From: Rhodoferax ferrireducens
Lineage (GTDB): Bacteria > Pseudomonadota > Gammaproteobacteria > Burkholderiales > Burkholderiaceae_C
Reading direction: 5' to 3'
Length of the DNA stretch: 64,000 nucleotides
Assembly: GCF_003347515.1 (NCBI RefSeq)
Contig: NZ_QEII01000256.1
Span: forward strand, 1-64,000
A program made the translations under genes and the position numbers. The notes under the pieces were generated by a model. That model did not search any database. It was not told the DNA's origin and saw only the letters and a program-made list of their open reading frames with translations. Every line of letters begins with the position of its first letter. The first letter of the stretch is position 1. Positions 8,591 to 18,261 of the stretch are shown one piece after another.

Positions 8591-10528
8591 TTACTTTGAA
8601 GCAGCCAAGGATAAATCTGTTGAATTCCGTACTGGTCGTGGCGCCATGATTTCGACTTTAAAACGCTCCTTGAGGACGCCGTAATAAGCCTGATTCTCGG
8701 CCGCCGTCCACCACTGAGTGTATTGGGCGCGATCCTGCTTGGCGGCAGCCTCAGTTGCCGTTGGTCGCGGCACGATTTTATTTATCCGAACCACGGCGTA
8801 GCCTTGGGCGCCCAAGTCAACACCGACGAAGGCGGGCAAGGCTGACGCATCAGCGTGCAAAGCTGCGGCCAGGACCTGCGGCGGAACCTTTTGGGATTGG
8901 TCACGCGATACCACCAGTGCCGCTGGCATTATTGCCGCAGCGGGTGCAGCCTTCCAGGCCGCCAGCTTCTCCATGCCCTCTGTTTTCGCTAGTTCGGCTG
9001 CGCGGGCAGCGACGACGCGGTCATGCACGATGCTGCGCACATCAATAAACGGGACGGTCCGGGCCGCGGTGTATTGGGTGATACGCCCTGCAATCAATTG
9101 GTTTGGCGCGGTTTCAATAGCTTCGGTATTGCGCTTCTTTTCGATAGCGTCGGACGCGAATATCGCCGTCAGGAATTTATCATTCGTCAGCGGGCCAATC
9201 GCCCCTGTCGCCGGCTTGCGCGTCAGATTGGCAGCCGTTTTAATCTCAAGCTTGAGCTTGTCTGCCACTGGTTTCAGGCTGTCGGACTGCTCATAGACTC
9301 CGTTGGTAAAAGCTTCGGCAGTCTCAGCAAACTTGGCTTGGGCTTGCTGCGCTTTCAGGTCAGCCTCGATGCCTGTGCGCAATTCCTCAAAACTACGCTG
9401 CTTGGGTGTTTTGACGTCCGTGAGCTTGATGATGTGATAACCAAAGTCAGACTCGACCACTTCACTGATGTCCCCTTTTTTCATGGAAAAGACTGCATCT
9501 TCAAATGGTTTCACCATCGCGCCGCGCCCAAAGAAATCAAGATCACCCCCATTAGGAGCAGATCCCACATCTTGCGAGTTCTTTTTGGCAATCTCCACAA
9601 AACTGTCAGGTGATTTCCGCACTGCCTGCAACAACTCTTCAGCCCGCGCTTTGGCTTTTTGACGATCAGCTGCTGGGGCATCCTTGGCTGCGTTGATCAG
9701 AATGTGGCTCGCACGTCGCTCCTCGTTACCACTAAGGCGGGCCACATTTTGGTCGTAGTACGACTTGAGGTCAGACTCACTGATCGAAATACTCTTCTTG
9801 ATTGAGTCAAGGTCCAGCACCACATACTCGATGCTGGCTTGGTCAGGTGCTTGAAACAGGGTCACATTGGCTTTGTAAAACGCCTCCAACTCAGCGTCGG
9901 TTGGACTAACTTTGCGTGCAAACTCAGCAGTCGCGAAATTGGCAATTTGTACTTCACGCTTTTCAAAGAATGCATTCAACGAGACATCGGCGATGCCCGC
10001 CGCAGAAAACCCGGTGGTGATCACTCCGGCTTCCACCTGTCGAACAGACAGATCCTGACGCACACGGCTTTCAAATCCTTCCGGTGTCATGCCCTGGCTG
10101 GCTGCCAGTTGACGATAGCGGTCCATGTCGAGCTTGCCGTCCGGCAAACGCAGGGAGGCAATGGTGGGATTCTCCTGCAAATCGCGCGCGAGGCGCGCAT
10201 CGCTGGTCATCAGCTTGAATTTGTCTGCGGCTTGAACCAACACGCGTTCGCGAACCAGTCGCTCCAGCGTCGCATAGCGGGCCTCGGGAGAATCCAGCAG
10301 TTTGACATCCAGCTCAGGCCTTGTTGCCCGCAAACGATCCGATTCCGATTTATGCGCCGCATCCCACTCGCTCTGGGTAATGTCATGACCGCCCACACGC
10401 GCAACAGTCTCACCTTTTTCGCGAAAGCTGTTGTAGCCATCAACGCCAAACAGCACAAACGAAGGGATGATCAGCAAAAACATCACGAACATCATGACCT
10501 TCGTGTGCTTGCGGACAAAATCAAACAT
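8591..10528 (-). CDS. ppiD: Peptidyl-prolyl cis-trans isomerase PpiD-like periplasmic foldase
   Basis: A 645-residue membrane-anchored chaperone that helps proteins leave the Sec translocon. A short cytoplasmic N terminus is followed by one membrane helix (VMMFVMFLLIIPSFVLFG), a SurA_N-like chaperone region, and one parvulin domain (SHILINAAKDAP...GGDLDFFGRGAMVKPFEDAVF...DFGYHIIKL, about residues 265-365). ATG 10528 has GGAG at a good distance; a TTG at 10543 is less likely. The order hupB-(tRNA-Val)-ppiD is like that in E. coli apart from the tRNA. Confidence 0.92.
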   Translation of the reverse strand: MFDFVRKHTKVMMFVMFLLIIPSFVLFGVDGYNSFREKGETVARVGGHDITQSEWDAAHKSESDRLRATRPELDVKLLDSPEARYATLERLVRERVLVQAADKFKLMTSDARLARDLQENPTIASLRLPDGKLDMDRYRQLAASQGMTPEGFESRVRQDLSVRQVEAGVITTGFSAAGIADVSLNAFFEKREVQIANFATAEFARKVSPTDAELEAFYKANVTLFQAPDQASIEYVVLDLDSIKKSISISESDLKSYYDQNVARLSGNEERRASHILINAAKDAPAADRQKAKARAEELLQAVRKSPDSFVEIAKKNSQDVGSAPNGGDLDFFGRGAMVKPFEDAVFSMKKGDISEVVESDFGYHIIKLTDVKTPKQRSFEELRTGIEADLKAQQAQAKFAETAEAFTNGVYEQSDSLKPVADKLKLEIKTAANLTRKPATGAIGPLTNDKFLTAIFASDAIEKKRNTEAIETAPNQLIAGRITQYTAARTVPFIDVRSIVHDRVVAARAAELAKTEGMEKLAAWKAAPAAAIMPAALVVSRDQSQKVPPQVLAAALHADASALPAFVGVDLGAQGYAVVRINKIVPRPTATEAAAKQDRAQYTQWWTAAENQAYYGVLKERFKVEIMAPRPVRNSTDLSLAASK

Positions 10529-10556
10529 GCGCGAACTCTCCAAAAGAAAAACAAAA

Positions 10557-10581
10557 AAAGGCGAACATTTTGTTCGCCTTT
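10557..10581. terminator. Hairpin between tRNA-Val and ppiD
   Basis: Arms AAAGGCGAACA (10557-10567) and TGTTCGCCTTT (10571-10581) around TTT, flanked by A residues on the left. On the minus strand it ends in a T-rich run, so it can end the hupB-tRNA-Val transcript before ppiD. Confidence 0.75.
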
Positions 10582-10592
10582 ACTTGGGTGGG

Positions 10593-10668
10593 TGGTGGGT
10601 GCTGACGGGCTCGAACCGCCGACCTACGCCTTGTAAGGGCGCCGCTCTACCAACTGAGCTAAGCACCC
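10593..10668 (-). tRNA. tRNA-Val (TAC anticodon)
   Basis: A 76-nt cloverleaf: acceptor arms GGGTGCT and AGCACCC pair fully, the D-arm is TAGCTCAGTTGGTAGAG, the anticodon loop is CTTACAA with TAC, the T-arm is CGGTTCGAGCCCG, and the encoded CCA is at 10593-10595. It lies just downstream of hupB. Confidence 0.95.
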
Positions 10669-10682
10669 CACCTATAAACTTG

Positions 10683-10955
10683 TCAGTTCAAAGCATCCTT
10701 CAATGCTTTGCCCGGACGGAATTTTGGCACCTTGGCTGCTTTGATTTTAATCGCAGCGCCAGTTCGTGGGTTGCGACCTACACGCGCAGCTCGCTTGCCC
10801 ACCGCAAATGTACCAAAACCCACCAGCGATACGGAGCCGCCTTTTTTCAATGTGCTCTTGACCGCGCCAATGGTTGACTCAAGCGCCCGAGCGGCTGCGG
10901 CTTTGGAAATATCTGCATGCACTGCAATGTGCTCAATCAGTTCAGTTTTGTTCAC
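10683..10955 (-). CDS. hupB: HU-type DNA-binding protein (nucleoid protein)
   Basis: A 90-residue histone-like protein, the standard HU length when read from GTG 10955 ([21 protein letters not shown]). The DNA-contacting beta-arm region is [26 protein letters not shown], with the conserved RNP intercalating motif. The GTG start is chosen because AAGGG lies about 7 nt upstream and the protein then begins like other HU proteins; a TTG two codons upstream is also in frame. It is driven by the strong promoter at 11032-11060. Confidence 0.95.
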   Translation of the reverse strand: MNKTELIEHIAVHADISKAAAARALESTIGAVKSTLKKGGSVSLVGFGTFAVGKRAARVGRNPRTGAAIKIKAAKVPKFRPGKALKDALN

Positions 10956-11248
10956 AAACAACCCTTAATATAGAAACAGAGTTAATCGAATTATTTCTTT
11001 GATGAATCTTGCAGCTGCACTGCAGCGTGTGATTAAAGCCATGGACTCTTACCGTGTCAACACGACATGCAGCTTTACAACAATGCGGTGGTAAATTCTA
11101 GTCGGTTTTCTCATGCACGCCGGTTCATTGCAGGCTGATTTTTCCACTCCATTGACAAAAACATCCCTTGGCAAATTCGGAACTGATCAAATCGCAGCCA
11201 AGCACATCCGCTTGCTGATCGATCCCTTGCACAATGCGCTCTGGCAAA
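10956..11248. other. Intergenic region upstream of hupB
   Basis: This 293-bp stretch holds the hupB leader and promoter. A 62-codon frame at 11113-11301 runs into the DMT gene on the other strand, has no ribosome-binding site and no recognisable product, so it was not called. Nothing else was seen. Confidence 0.6.
11032..11060 (-). promoter_or_regulatory. Sigma-70 promoter of hupB
   Basis: On the minus strand TTGACA (11055-11060, perfect -35) is followed by exactly 17 bp and TTTAAT (11032-11037, -10, four of six consensus bases). It lies about 75 bp upstream of the hupB start. Confidence 0.75.
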
Positions 11249-12136
11249 TCAAGCCGACTGGCGAGCCGGTCGCACGACAAGGCTCACACCAAAAGCAGTG
11301 AGGGCGGTACCAACAATGGTGAGCGCTGTAATGGGTTCAGCAAACAGTAGCCACGCCAGGAGGGCTGTGGAAGGCGGCACCAGATACATCAGACTGGTCA
11401 CAGAAGCTGCAGCGCCGCGCTGAATCAGCAGGTACAACAGTGAACTGCCACCCAGCGTCAGGGCCAGCACAGACCAGGCCATGGCGCCTGCCAATTCAGC
11501 GGTCCAGCGCACGGACTCGGATTCAAGAAAAATCAAAGGCAGCGTCACGAGCAGGGCGGCACCCAGTTGGATGGTGTTGGCCGAGCGGACATCACAAGGT
11601 GCCACAAAGCGTTTTTGATACAGGGTTCCGATGGTGATGCTGAACAGGGCGCCCACAGCAAGCGACATGTTCAGCCAGTCGGCCTCGCCCCCCTGTCCGA
11701 ACTTGCGCGACACCACCAGCACCAGACCGATAAGACCCAAGCCCAAACCAGCCCATTGCCGTGCAGCGATTTTTCCACCCGTGGATGACAACCACAAGGC
11801 GGTCAGCACAGGCTGCAAGCCCACCACCAGCGCAGAAAGCCCCGAGCCCATGCCCGCCTTTACAGCCGCCCAAACACCGCCCAGGTAACCCGCATGCATG
11901 AAGACGCCGGTCACGGCGAGGTGCAGCCACTGAGCCCGGCTACGTGGCCAAGCCACACGGGCCAACACAATCCATGGCAATAGACACGCAATGGACAATG
12001 CATAGCGTATGGACAGGAACTTCATGGGTGGGGCGTAAGGCATGCCGTAGCGGGCTACGATAAAACCCGTGCTCCAGATCAGTACAAACAATGCGGGCAT
12101 GGCCCGGATAAGGGCGCGATCGTCGCGCGCCGTCAC
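11249..12136 (-). CDS. DMT-superfamily (EamA) permease
   Basis: A 295-residue inner-membrane protein with about ten hydrophobic helices arranged as two EamA repeats (first half from FVLIWSTGFIVARYGM, second from LNMSLAVGALFSITIGTLYQKRF). The family includes amino-acid and metabolite exporters; the substrate cannot be assigned. Its GTG start overlaps the pgsA stop codon (GTGA, 12133-12136), so it is translationally coupled to pgsA. Confidence 0.85.
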   Translation of the reverse strand: MTARDDRALIRAMPALFVLIWSTGFIVARYGMPYAPPMKFLSIRYALSIACLLPWIVLARVAWPRSRAQWLHLAVTGVFMHAGYLGGVWAAVKAGMGSGLSALVVGLQPVLTALWLSSTGGKIAARQWAGLGLGLIGLVLVVSRKFGQGGEADWLNMSLAVGALFSITIGTLYQKRFVAPCDVRSANTIQLGAALLVTLPLIFLESESVRWTAELAGAMAWSVLALTLGGSSLLYLLIQRGAAASVTSLMYLVPPSTALLAWLLFAEPITALTIVGTALTAFGVSLVVRPARQSA

Positions 12137-12699
12137 TTCACCCGCGCCCGAATTTCAGGCAGGGCCTTCTGCAGGTAGTACACCATGGACCAGACGGTCA
12201 TGATGGCGGCAATCCAGATCAGCCAGACACCCCACAGATGCGTATCGATGATTCCCAGCAAGCGTCCGTCGAAAAGCAGAAACGGAATCGCCACCATCTG
12301 CACGACTGTCTTGAGCTTGCCAATCATGTGAACTGCCACGCTCTTGGAGGCGCCAATCTGCGCCATCCATTCGCGCAGGGCAGAAATCGCAATTTCACGG
12401 CCAATGATGATCAGCGCGACAAACACGTCGGCACGGCCGAGGTGCACCAAAACCAGCACACTGGCACACACCAGAATCTTGTCGGCCACCGGATCCAGGA
12501 AGGCACCAAATGAAGACACCTGATTGAGTTTGCGCGCCAGATAGCCATCCAGCCAGTCGGTGGCCGCGAACACGACAAACATAACCGTCGCCGCCAGGTT
12601 TTGCGTGGCCGCTTCAATCGGCAGGTAAAACACCCCGACTATCAAAGGAATCGCAGCAATGCGAGCCCAGGTCATGATGGTCGGAATGGTAAAAAACAT
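12133..12699 (-). CDS. pgsA: CDP-diacylglycerol--glycerol-3-phosphate 3-phosphatidyltransferase
   Basis: A 188-residue membrane enzyme making phosphatidylglycerol phosphate, the committed step to phosphatidylglycerol and cardiolipin. It contains the CDP-alcohol phosphotransferase signature as DWLDGYLARKLNQVSSFGAF then LDPVADK (about residues 48-74), which holds the catalytic aspartates. It follows uvrC by 44 bp, the same neighbour relation (uvrC-pgsA) seen in many gamma- and betaproteobacteria. Confidence 0.95.
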   Translation of the reverse strand: MFFTIPTIMTWARIAAIPLIVGVFYLPIEAATQNLAATVMFVVFAATDWLDGYLARKLNQVSSFGAFLDPVADKILVCASVLVLVHLGRADVFVALIIIGREIAISALREWMAQIGASKSVAVHMIGKLKTVVQMVAIPFLLFDGRLLGIIDTHLWGVWLIWIAAIMTVWSMVYYLQKALPEIRARVK

Positions 12700-12743
12700 G
12701 GCGTAATTGTGGCACGGCTTGGCAGTGTTCCCACGCCAGCGGA

Positions 12744-14735
12744 TCAGTGCAGGGCCCGGTAGATTTCTTCGGCCAACTCACGGGAGATGCCTTCGACCGT
12801 CGCAATGTCTTCAACCCCCGCCAGCCCCACACCCCGCACGCCGCCAAAACGCTGCAACAATTTAGCGCGCCGTTTTGGTCCGATACCAGGAATCTCCTCC
12901 AGCTTGCCTCCGTCCACGCGCACCTTGGCCCGCTTGGCGCGCATCCCGGTGATGGCAAAGCGGTGCGCCTCGTCACGAATCTGGGCCACCAGCATCAAAG
13001 CCGCCGAATCTTTGCCCAGATAGACTTTTTCGCGACCATCGGCAAACACCAACTCCTCCAACCCGACCTTGCGCCCTTCCCCCTTTTCGACCCCCACGAT
13101 CAGCGAGAGATCCAACCCCAGTCGCTCGAACACCTCGCGCGCCATCGATACCTGGCCCTTGCCGCCATCCACCAGCACCAGATCCGGCAGCCGGCCGGTG
13201 CCCGCGGGTGTTTGTCCTGTCTTTTTTGCGTCCGCCAAGGCCTCGGACAATTTGCCGTAGCGACGTAGCAACACCTGGCGCATGGCCGCGTAGTCATCGC
13301 CTGGGGTGATGCCGTCGATGCTGTAGCGGCGGTATTCTGCGTTCTGCATTTTGTGGTGATGAAACACCACACACGACGCTTGGGTGGCCTCGCCTGCCGT
13401 ATGCGAGATGTCGAAACACTCGACCCGAAGTTCGTCCAGATTGTCCAGCGCCAAATCCAGTGCATCGACCAAGGCCCGGGTCCGGGCCTGTTGCGAGCCC
13501 TCTTCCGACAGCAAGCGGGCCAATTGCAGGCTGGCATTGGTTTGTGCCATTTCCAGCCACTGGCGGCGCTGCTCCCGCGGCTGGTGGACGGCCGTCACCT
13601 TGACGCCGCACTGGATCGACAAGGCCTTGAGCAGGTTTTTATTCACCGGCTCGCTGACCACCAGGGAGGGGGGAATCGGGACATTCAAATAATGCTGCGC
13701 CACGAAGGCCTCCAGCACTTGCGCCTCGATGGACGGCGCCACTGCGGCTCCCTCGTCGTCTTCGGTGTAGACCCCCGCAGCGTCTTCCACATGCACCGGA
13801 AAATAGGGCCGGTCCCCCAGGTGCCGCCCGCCGCGCACCATGGCCAGGTTGACGCAGGCCCGACCGCCTTGCACCTTCACGGCCAGAATATCCACATCCC
13901 GGTCCGACACGTTATCGACCGATTGCTGGTGCAGCACATTCGACAGGGCCGCGACCTGGTTGCGCAGTTCTGCCGCCTGCTCAAACTCCAGCCGTTCGGC
14001 ATGCGCCATCATGCGGGCCTCCAGTGCGTCCATGACCTGGCGGGCGTCGCCGCGCAGAAAACGCTCGGCGTTGGCGACATCCTGCGCATAGTCCGATGGC
14101 GAAATATGCCCCACGCAAGGTGCTGAACAACGCTTGATCTGGTACAGCAGACAAGGGCGCGTCCGGTTGTTGAACATCGGGTCTTCGCAGGTCCGCAGGC
14201 GAAACACCTTCTGCATCAGCAGAATCGCTTCTTTCACCGCCCAGGCACTGGGGTATGGTCCGAAATAATGGTGCTTTTTCTCGACCGCGCCCCGGTAGTA
14301 AGACACCCGGGAAATGCTCGAACCCGGATTCGACGACGGGATCACGCCGGTGATCTTCAGGTACGGATAACTCTTGTCATCCCGGAACAGGATGTTGTAC
14401 CTAGGGTTGAGCGTCTTGATGAGGTTGTTTTCCAGCAGCAGCGCCTCGGCCTCCGAACGCACCACCGTGGTTTCCAGGCGCACGATCTTGCTCACCATGT
14501 GACCTATGCGCGTGCCGCCATGATTTTTCTGGAAATAGCTGGACACCCGCTTTTTCAGGTTGATGGCCTTTCCTACATAAAGTACGGTGCCTTCGGCATC
14601 GAAATAGCGGTACACACCAGGCAGGGCCGGCAGGCTCGCCACATCGCTCAGCAGCTGGTCGGGGTGCATTGGCGGCGAAGCGAGCTCGGCCGACACAGAG
14701 GGCTCAGGCAGATTGGAATCAGGCATAACGGGCAT
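12744..14735 (-). CDS. uvrC: UvrABC excinuclease subunit C
   Basis: A 663-residue nuclease subunit of nucleotide excision repair. The N-terminal GIY-YIG domain ([18 protein letters not shown], followed by [10 protein letters not shown]) makes the 3' cut. The UVR motif ([17 protein letters not shown]) binds UvrB. The central RNase H-like domain ([13 protein letters not shown]) makes the 5' cut. A C-terminal helix-hairpin-helix pair ([19 protein letters not shown]) binds DNA. The start is uncertain: ATG 14735 and 14726 are both possible, none has a good Shine-Dalgarno, and a longer frame to 14972 would overlap earP. It is transcribed divergently from earP. Confidence 0.94.
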   Translation of the reverse strand: MPVMPDSNLPEPSVSAELASPPMHPDQLLSDVASLPALPGVYRYFDAEGTVLYVGKAINLKKRVSSYFQKNHGGTRIGHMVSKIVRLETTVVRSEAEALLLENNLIKTLNPRYNILFRDDKSYPYLKITGVIPSSNPGSSISRVSYYRGAVEKKHHYFGPYPSAWAVKEAILLMQKVFRLRTCEDPMFNNRTRPCLLYQIKRCSAPCVGHISPSDYAQDVANAERFLRGDARQVMDALEARMMAHAERLEFEQAAELRNQVAALSNVLHQQSVDNVSDRDVDILAVKVQGGRACVNLAMVRGGRHLGDRPYFPVHVEDAAGVYTEDDEGAAVAPSIEAQVLEAFVAQHYLNVPIPPSLVVSEPVNKNLLKALSIQCGVKVTAVHQPREQRRQWLEMAQTNASLQLARLLSEEGSQQARTRALVDALDLALDNLDELRVECFDISHTAGEATQASCVVFHHHKMQNAEYRRYSIDGITPGDDYAAMRQVLLRRYGKLSEALADAKKTGQTPAGTGRLPDLVLVDGGKGQVSMAREVFERLGLDLSLIVGVEKGEGRKVGLEELVFADGREKVYLGKDSAALMLVAQIRDEAHRFAITGMRAKRAKVRVDGGKLEEIPGIGPKRRAKLLQRFGGVRGVGLAGVEDIATVEGISRELAEEIYRALH

Positions 14736-14762
14736 AGGGGCGTATTGTGGACAATCCGAAGC

Positions 14763-15872
14763 GTGAATACAGGCAACTCGAAACTTTGGGACATCTTTTG
14801 CAGGGTCATCGACAACTACGGTGACATCGGCGTGTGCTGGCGCTTGGCTATCGGTTTGGCCGAGCGTGGCGAACAGGTGCGCCTGTGGGTGGACGATGCC
14901 AGTGCGCTGGGCTGGATGGCCCCCGAAGGCGCCCAAGGCGTGGAACTCAGGCCCTGGACCCAGCCCATCCAAACCGATGACTTGGTGATCGGCGACGTGT
15001 TGATAGAAGCCTTCGGTTGCGAGATTGCTCCTGAATATATAGCTTCCTACGCAGATAGTACGCGGGCTAGAGGCCTAAAAAGCATATGGATTAACCTGGA
15101 ATACCTCAGCGCCGAGGATTTTGCGGAACGCAGTCACGGCCTGCCCTCGCCCGTGATGAGCGGCCCGGGTACGGGCCTGACCAAACACTTTTTCTACCCC
15201 GGTTTCACATCGAGAACCGGCGGCCTGCTGCGCGAACCCGATTTGGCGGAACGTCAGGCCCAATTTGACCGCATCGTCTGGCTGCGGCAGTTGGGCATTG
15301 AATTCCGGGGTGAGCGGCTGGTTTCCCTGTTTTGTTATGAACCCCCAGCCTTGAGCGAGTTGCTGGATCAGCTTGCCATCAACCCCCATGAGACCCGACT
15401 TATGGTGACGGCCGGACGCGCCGCAGCCGCTGTCAAGGCATGTATTGATGATAAAAACAAGTCCCAGCCCTTATGGAATATGCGTAAGCAGCTATCATTT
15501 TCATACGTGCCCATGCTCAGCCAGCGGGAATTTGACCATCTGCTCTGGGCCTGTGACCTGAATTTTGTCCGGGGAGAAGACTCGCTGGTACGCGCTTTGT
15601 GGGCCGACAAGCCGTTTGTCTGGCAGATTTATCCGCAACATGATGACGCGCATCACGACAAACTTGACGCCTTTCTGAATGTAATGAGTGCCCCGCTCTC
15701 GCTGCGGGATTTCCATCATGTCTGGAATGGCGTGCAGGGCTTTGCCCACGCGAATTTGCCAGCCATGGCGTTACCGGAATGGCAGGTAACTGTCACCCAA
15801 GCACGAAAGCAGCAGCTCCAGCATGACGATCTTGTGACCCAGCTCATGCGCTTTGTACTAAAAAACCATTAA
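14763..15872 (+). CDS. earP: EF-P arginine-32 rhamnosyltransferase EarP
   Basis: A 369-residue GT-B glycosyltransferase that transfers rhamnose from dTDP-rhamnose to Arg32 of elongation factor P. The N-terminal motif [18 protein letters not shown] carries the conserved aspartates and the C-terminal [15 protein letters not shown] the nucleotide-sugar site. The substrate efp lies 90 bp downstream and has Arg at position 32, which supports the pairing. Translation most likely starts at GTG 14763; the frame is open far upstream, but that part is antisense to uvrC. Two copies of the dispersed repeat lie inside the frame, at residues about 91-107 and 230-247. Confidence 0.93.
   Translation: MNTGNSKLWDIFCRVIDNYGDIGVCWRLAIGLAERGEQVRLWVDDASALGWMAPEGAQGVELRPWTQPIQTDDLVIGDVLIEAFGCEIAPEYIASYADSTRARGLKSIWINLEYLSAEDFAERSHGLPSPVMSGPGTGLTKHFFYPGFTSRTGGLLREPDLAERQAQFDRIVWLRQLGIEFRGERLVSLFCYEPPALSELLDQLAINPHETRLMVTAGRAAAAVKACIDDKNKSQPLWNMRKQLSFSYVPMLSQREFDHLLWACDLNFVRGEDSLVRALWADKPFVWQIYPQHDDAHHDKLDAFLNVMSAPLSLRDFHHVWNGVQGFAHANLPAMALPEWQVTVTQARKQQLQHDDLVTQLMRFVLKNH
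15034..15083 (+). repeat. Dispersed in-frame repeat, copy C (earP, first)
   Basis: ATATATAGC, then CTACGCA, then GCGGGCTAGAGGCC and an A-run. It is read sense in earP as [16 protein letters not shown], the same strand and frame as copies G, H and I. Confidence 0.7.
15450..15504 (-). repeat. Dispersed in-frame repeat, copy D (earP, second)
   Basis: Reverse orientation. The complement reads GATAGCTGCTTACGCATATT, then AAGGGCTGGGACTTG. It is more diverged than the others (GGGCTGGGAC for GGGCTAGAGG). In earP it encodes [16 protein letters not shown], a third reading frame for the element. Confidence 0.55.
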
Positions 15873-15962
15873 AATTCAAGACTTTGCGAAATTTGACGGG
15901 ATCTACATCCAGTCCATGCCGCCCTCGCCGCTAGTTAAGCGGCCAACCTTCACACTATCGCT

Positions 15963-16517
15963 ATGAAAACCGCTCAAGAAATTCGCGCCGGCAACGTCAT
16001 CATGCACGGCAAAGACCCCATGGTCGTCCTCAAGACTGAATACAGCCGCGGCGGCCGCAACTCTGCCACCGTGCGCATGAAACTCAAAAGCCTGATCGCC
16101 AACTTCGGCACCGAAGTCGTGTTCAAGGCCGACGACAAGATCGACCAAGTTATTCTGGACAAGAAAGAGTGCACCTACTCTTACTTTGCCGAACCGATGT
16201 ACATCTGTATGGACCAAGAGTTCAATCAGTACGAAGTCGAAGCCGAAAACATGGGCGACTCACTGAACTACCTCGAAGACGGTATGGCCCTCGAAGTCGT
16301 GTTCTATGAAGAAAAGGCTATCTCGGTTGAAATGCCCACCAGCGTCGTGCGCGAGATCACCTGGACCGAACCCGCCGTCAAGGGCGATACATCGGGCAAA
16401 GTGCTCAAACCTGCCAAAATTTCGACCGGCTTCGACCTCGGTGTGCCAATTTTCGTGGCCCAAGGCGACAAGGTCGAAATCGACACCCGCACTGGCGAAT
16501 ACCGCAAGCGCGTCTAA
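15963..16517 (+). CDS. efp: Elongation factor P, rhamnosylated type
   Basis: A 184-residue translation factor that relieves ribosome stalling at polyproline stretches. The KOW-like domain I has SRGGRN with Arg at position 32, the residue rhamnosylated by EarP, rather than the Lys34 of the EpmA pathway. Two OB domains follow, ending in the EF-P signature region [16 protein letters not shown] (here [16 protein letters not shown]). It lies just downstream of earP on the same strand and is closed by a terminator. Confidence 0.97.
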   Translation: MKTAQEIRAGNVIMHGKDPMVVLKTEYSRGGRNSATVRMKLKSLIANFGTEVVFKADDKIDQVILDKKECTYSYFAEPMYICMDQEFNQYEVEAENMGDSLNYLEDGMALEVVFYEEKAISVEMPTSVVREITWTEPAVKGDTSGKVLKPAKISTGFDLGVPIFVAQGDKVEIDTRTGEYRKRV

Positions 16518-16562
16518 AGTTCTTACTCACGGTCAGTACGCCTCGTACCCCGTTCAGTAGCA

Positions 16563-16590
16563 AAAGGCTTCCACCAGGAAGCCTTTTTCA
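16563..16590. terminator. Intrinsic terminator after efp
   Basis: Stem AAAGGCTTCC (16563-16572), loop ACCA, stem GGAAGCCTTT (16577-16586), then more T residues. Confidence 0.85.
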
Positions 16591-16662
16591 TTGGGGTTTT
16601 CACTGCACCCAGTGGACGCCGTGCGTGCGTACCCGCCTGCCAAACCGGTGTAGGCTACGGCC

Positions 16663-18261
16663 ATGAGCAATCGCCCCGATGATTTGCAGGCGCCCGATGC
16701 GCTGCAAGGCAGAAATTTAACCGCATCCAACCTGTCTCTGCGTCGGGTGGCCATCGACACTTACCGCGAAAATGTGGCCTACCTGCACCGGGATTGCGCA
16801 GTGTACCGGGCCGAGGGTTTTCAGGCCCTGTCCAAAGTGGAGATTCGGGCCAATGGACGACGCATTCTGGCTACCCTGAACGTTGTGGATGACCCAGCCA
16901 TTGTGGCTTGCCATGAGTTGGGTTTATCCGAAGACGCCTTTTTGCAGCTGGATATCAAGGATGGCCACACCGCATCGGTGTCTCAGGCCGAGCCGCCGGA
17001 GTCCATTGGCGCGCTGCACCGCAAAATTGCCGGCGAGCGACTGAACCGTGAGGACTTTCGGGGCATCATCCGCGACATTGCCGAGCTGCGTTATTCCAAG
17101 ATTGAGCTGACGGCCTTTGTGGTGGCTACCAACCGGGATGAACTGGACCGGGAGGAGGTTTACTTTCTAACCGAGGCGATGGTCGCCAGCGGCCGAAAAC
17201 TCGACTGGCACGAGCCGCTGGTGGTTGACAAGCACTGTATAGGCGGCATTCCCGGCAACCGCACCTCCATGCTGGTGGTGCCGATTGTGGCGGCGCACGG
17301 CCTGCTCTGTCCCAAAACTTCCTCACGCGCCATCACCTCACCCGCTGGCACTGCCGACACCATGGAAGTGTTGGCCAAGGTTGAGTTGCCCTTCGAGCAA
17401 CTGGCGGACATCGTGCGCGAGCATCGGGGTTGCCTGGCATGGGGCGGTGCCGCCAACCTGTCCCCGGCAGACGATGTGCTGATTTCAGTGGAGCGCCCCT
17501 TGGCGGTCGACTCCCCGGGCCAGATGGTGGCCTCCATTCTCTCCAAGAAAATTGCGGCCGGATCAACCCATCTGGTGCTCGACATTCCGATCGGCCCTAC
17601 CGCCAAGGTGCGCTCCATGCCCGAGGCCCAGCGCCTGCGGCGACTGTTCGAATATGTGGCTCGACGCATTCATCTGTCACTTGACGTGGTTATCACAGAT
17701 GGTCGCCAGCCGATCGGCAACGGCATTGGCCCGGTGCTTGAAGCCCGCGATGTGATGCGGGTGCTGGAGAACGATCCCAGAGCCCCCAACGACTTGCGGC
17801 AAAAATCCTTGCGGCTGGCCGGCCGCTTGATTGAATGCAATCCGGATGTGCGCGGTGGTGACGGCTTCGCGATCGCGCGCGACATCCTGGACTCAGGCCG
17901 GGCCCTGGCCAAGATGAACGACATCATGGCGGCACAGGGCCAAAAACCTTTTGACCACAACGCCCCCCAACTCGGTGAGTTGACGATTGATGTGCATGCC
18001 ACCGAGTCAGGGGTCATTGCGGCGATTGACAATCTCCAGATTGCACGCGTTGCCCGCCTGGCCGGCGCGCCCAAGGTCATCGGGGCGGGCGTTGACCTGT
18101 TCCGTAAACTGGGTGACGCGGTAATCAACGGCGATCTCTTGTACCGTGTTCACGCCGGGTTTCAGAGTGACCTCGAATTCGCACGGCAGGCCTGCATCAA
18201 AGCTACCGGATACACAGTTGGCCGTGCCGATGAAGTACCGCACGTATTTGTGGAATTCTGA
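16663..18261 (+). CDS. AMP phosphorylase / thymidine phosphorylase family protein
   Basis: A 532-residue member of the nucleoside phosphorylase class II family, with an N-terminal extension of about 100 residues before the alpha domain, as in archaeal AMP phosphorylase. Catalytic-domain motifs are [20 protein letters not shown] and [20 protein letters not shown] (about residues 188-232). In archaea the enzyme converts AMP and phosphate to adenine and ribose 1,5-bisphosphate. Thymidine phosphorylase is usually about 440 residues, so the length argues for the AMP type. Its stop overlaps the start of the PRPP-synthetase-like gene (TGATG), so the two are coupled. The exact substrate is inferred. 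Confidence 0.85.
   Translation: MSNRPDDLQAPDALQGRNLTASNLSLRRVAIDTYRENVAYLHRDCAVYRAEGFQALSKVEIRANGRRILATLNVVDDPAIVACHELGLSEDAFLQLDIKDGHTASVSQAEPPESIGALHRKIAGERLNREDFRGIIRDIAELRYSKIELTAFVVATNRDELDREEVYFLTEAMVASGRKLDWHEPLVVDKHCIGGIPGNRTSMLVVPIVAAHGLLCPKTSSRAITSPAGTADTMEVLAKVELPFEQLADIVREHRGCLAWGGAANLSPADDVLISVERPLAVDSPGQMVASILSKKIAAGSTHLVLDIPIGPTAKVRSMPEAQRLRRLFEYVARRIHLSLDVVITDGRQPIGNGIGPVLEARDVMRVLENDPRAPNDLRQKSLRLAGRLIECNPDVRGGDGFAIARDILDSGRALAKMNDIMAAQGQKPFDHNAPQLGELTIDVHATESGVIAAIDNLQIARVARLAGAPKVIGAGVDLFRKLGDAVINGDLLYRVHAGFQSDLEFARQACIKATGYTVGRADEVPHVFVEF

Noticed and set aside
11113..11301. 62-codon frame upstream of hupB
   Set aside because: No ribosome-binding site, no recognisable product, and it overlaps the end of the DMT permease gene.
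14268..14762. Upstream extension of the earP frame
   Set aside because: It is antisense to uvrC; known EarP proteins start near GTG 14763.
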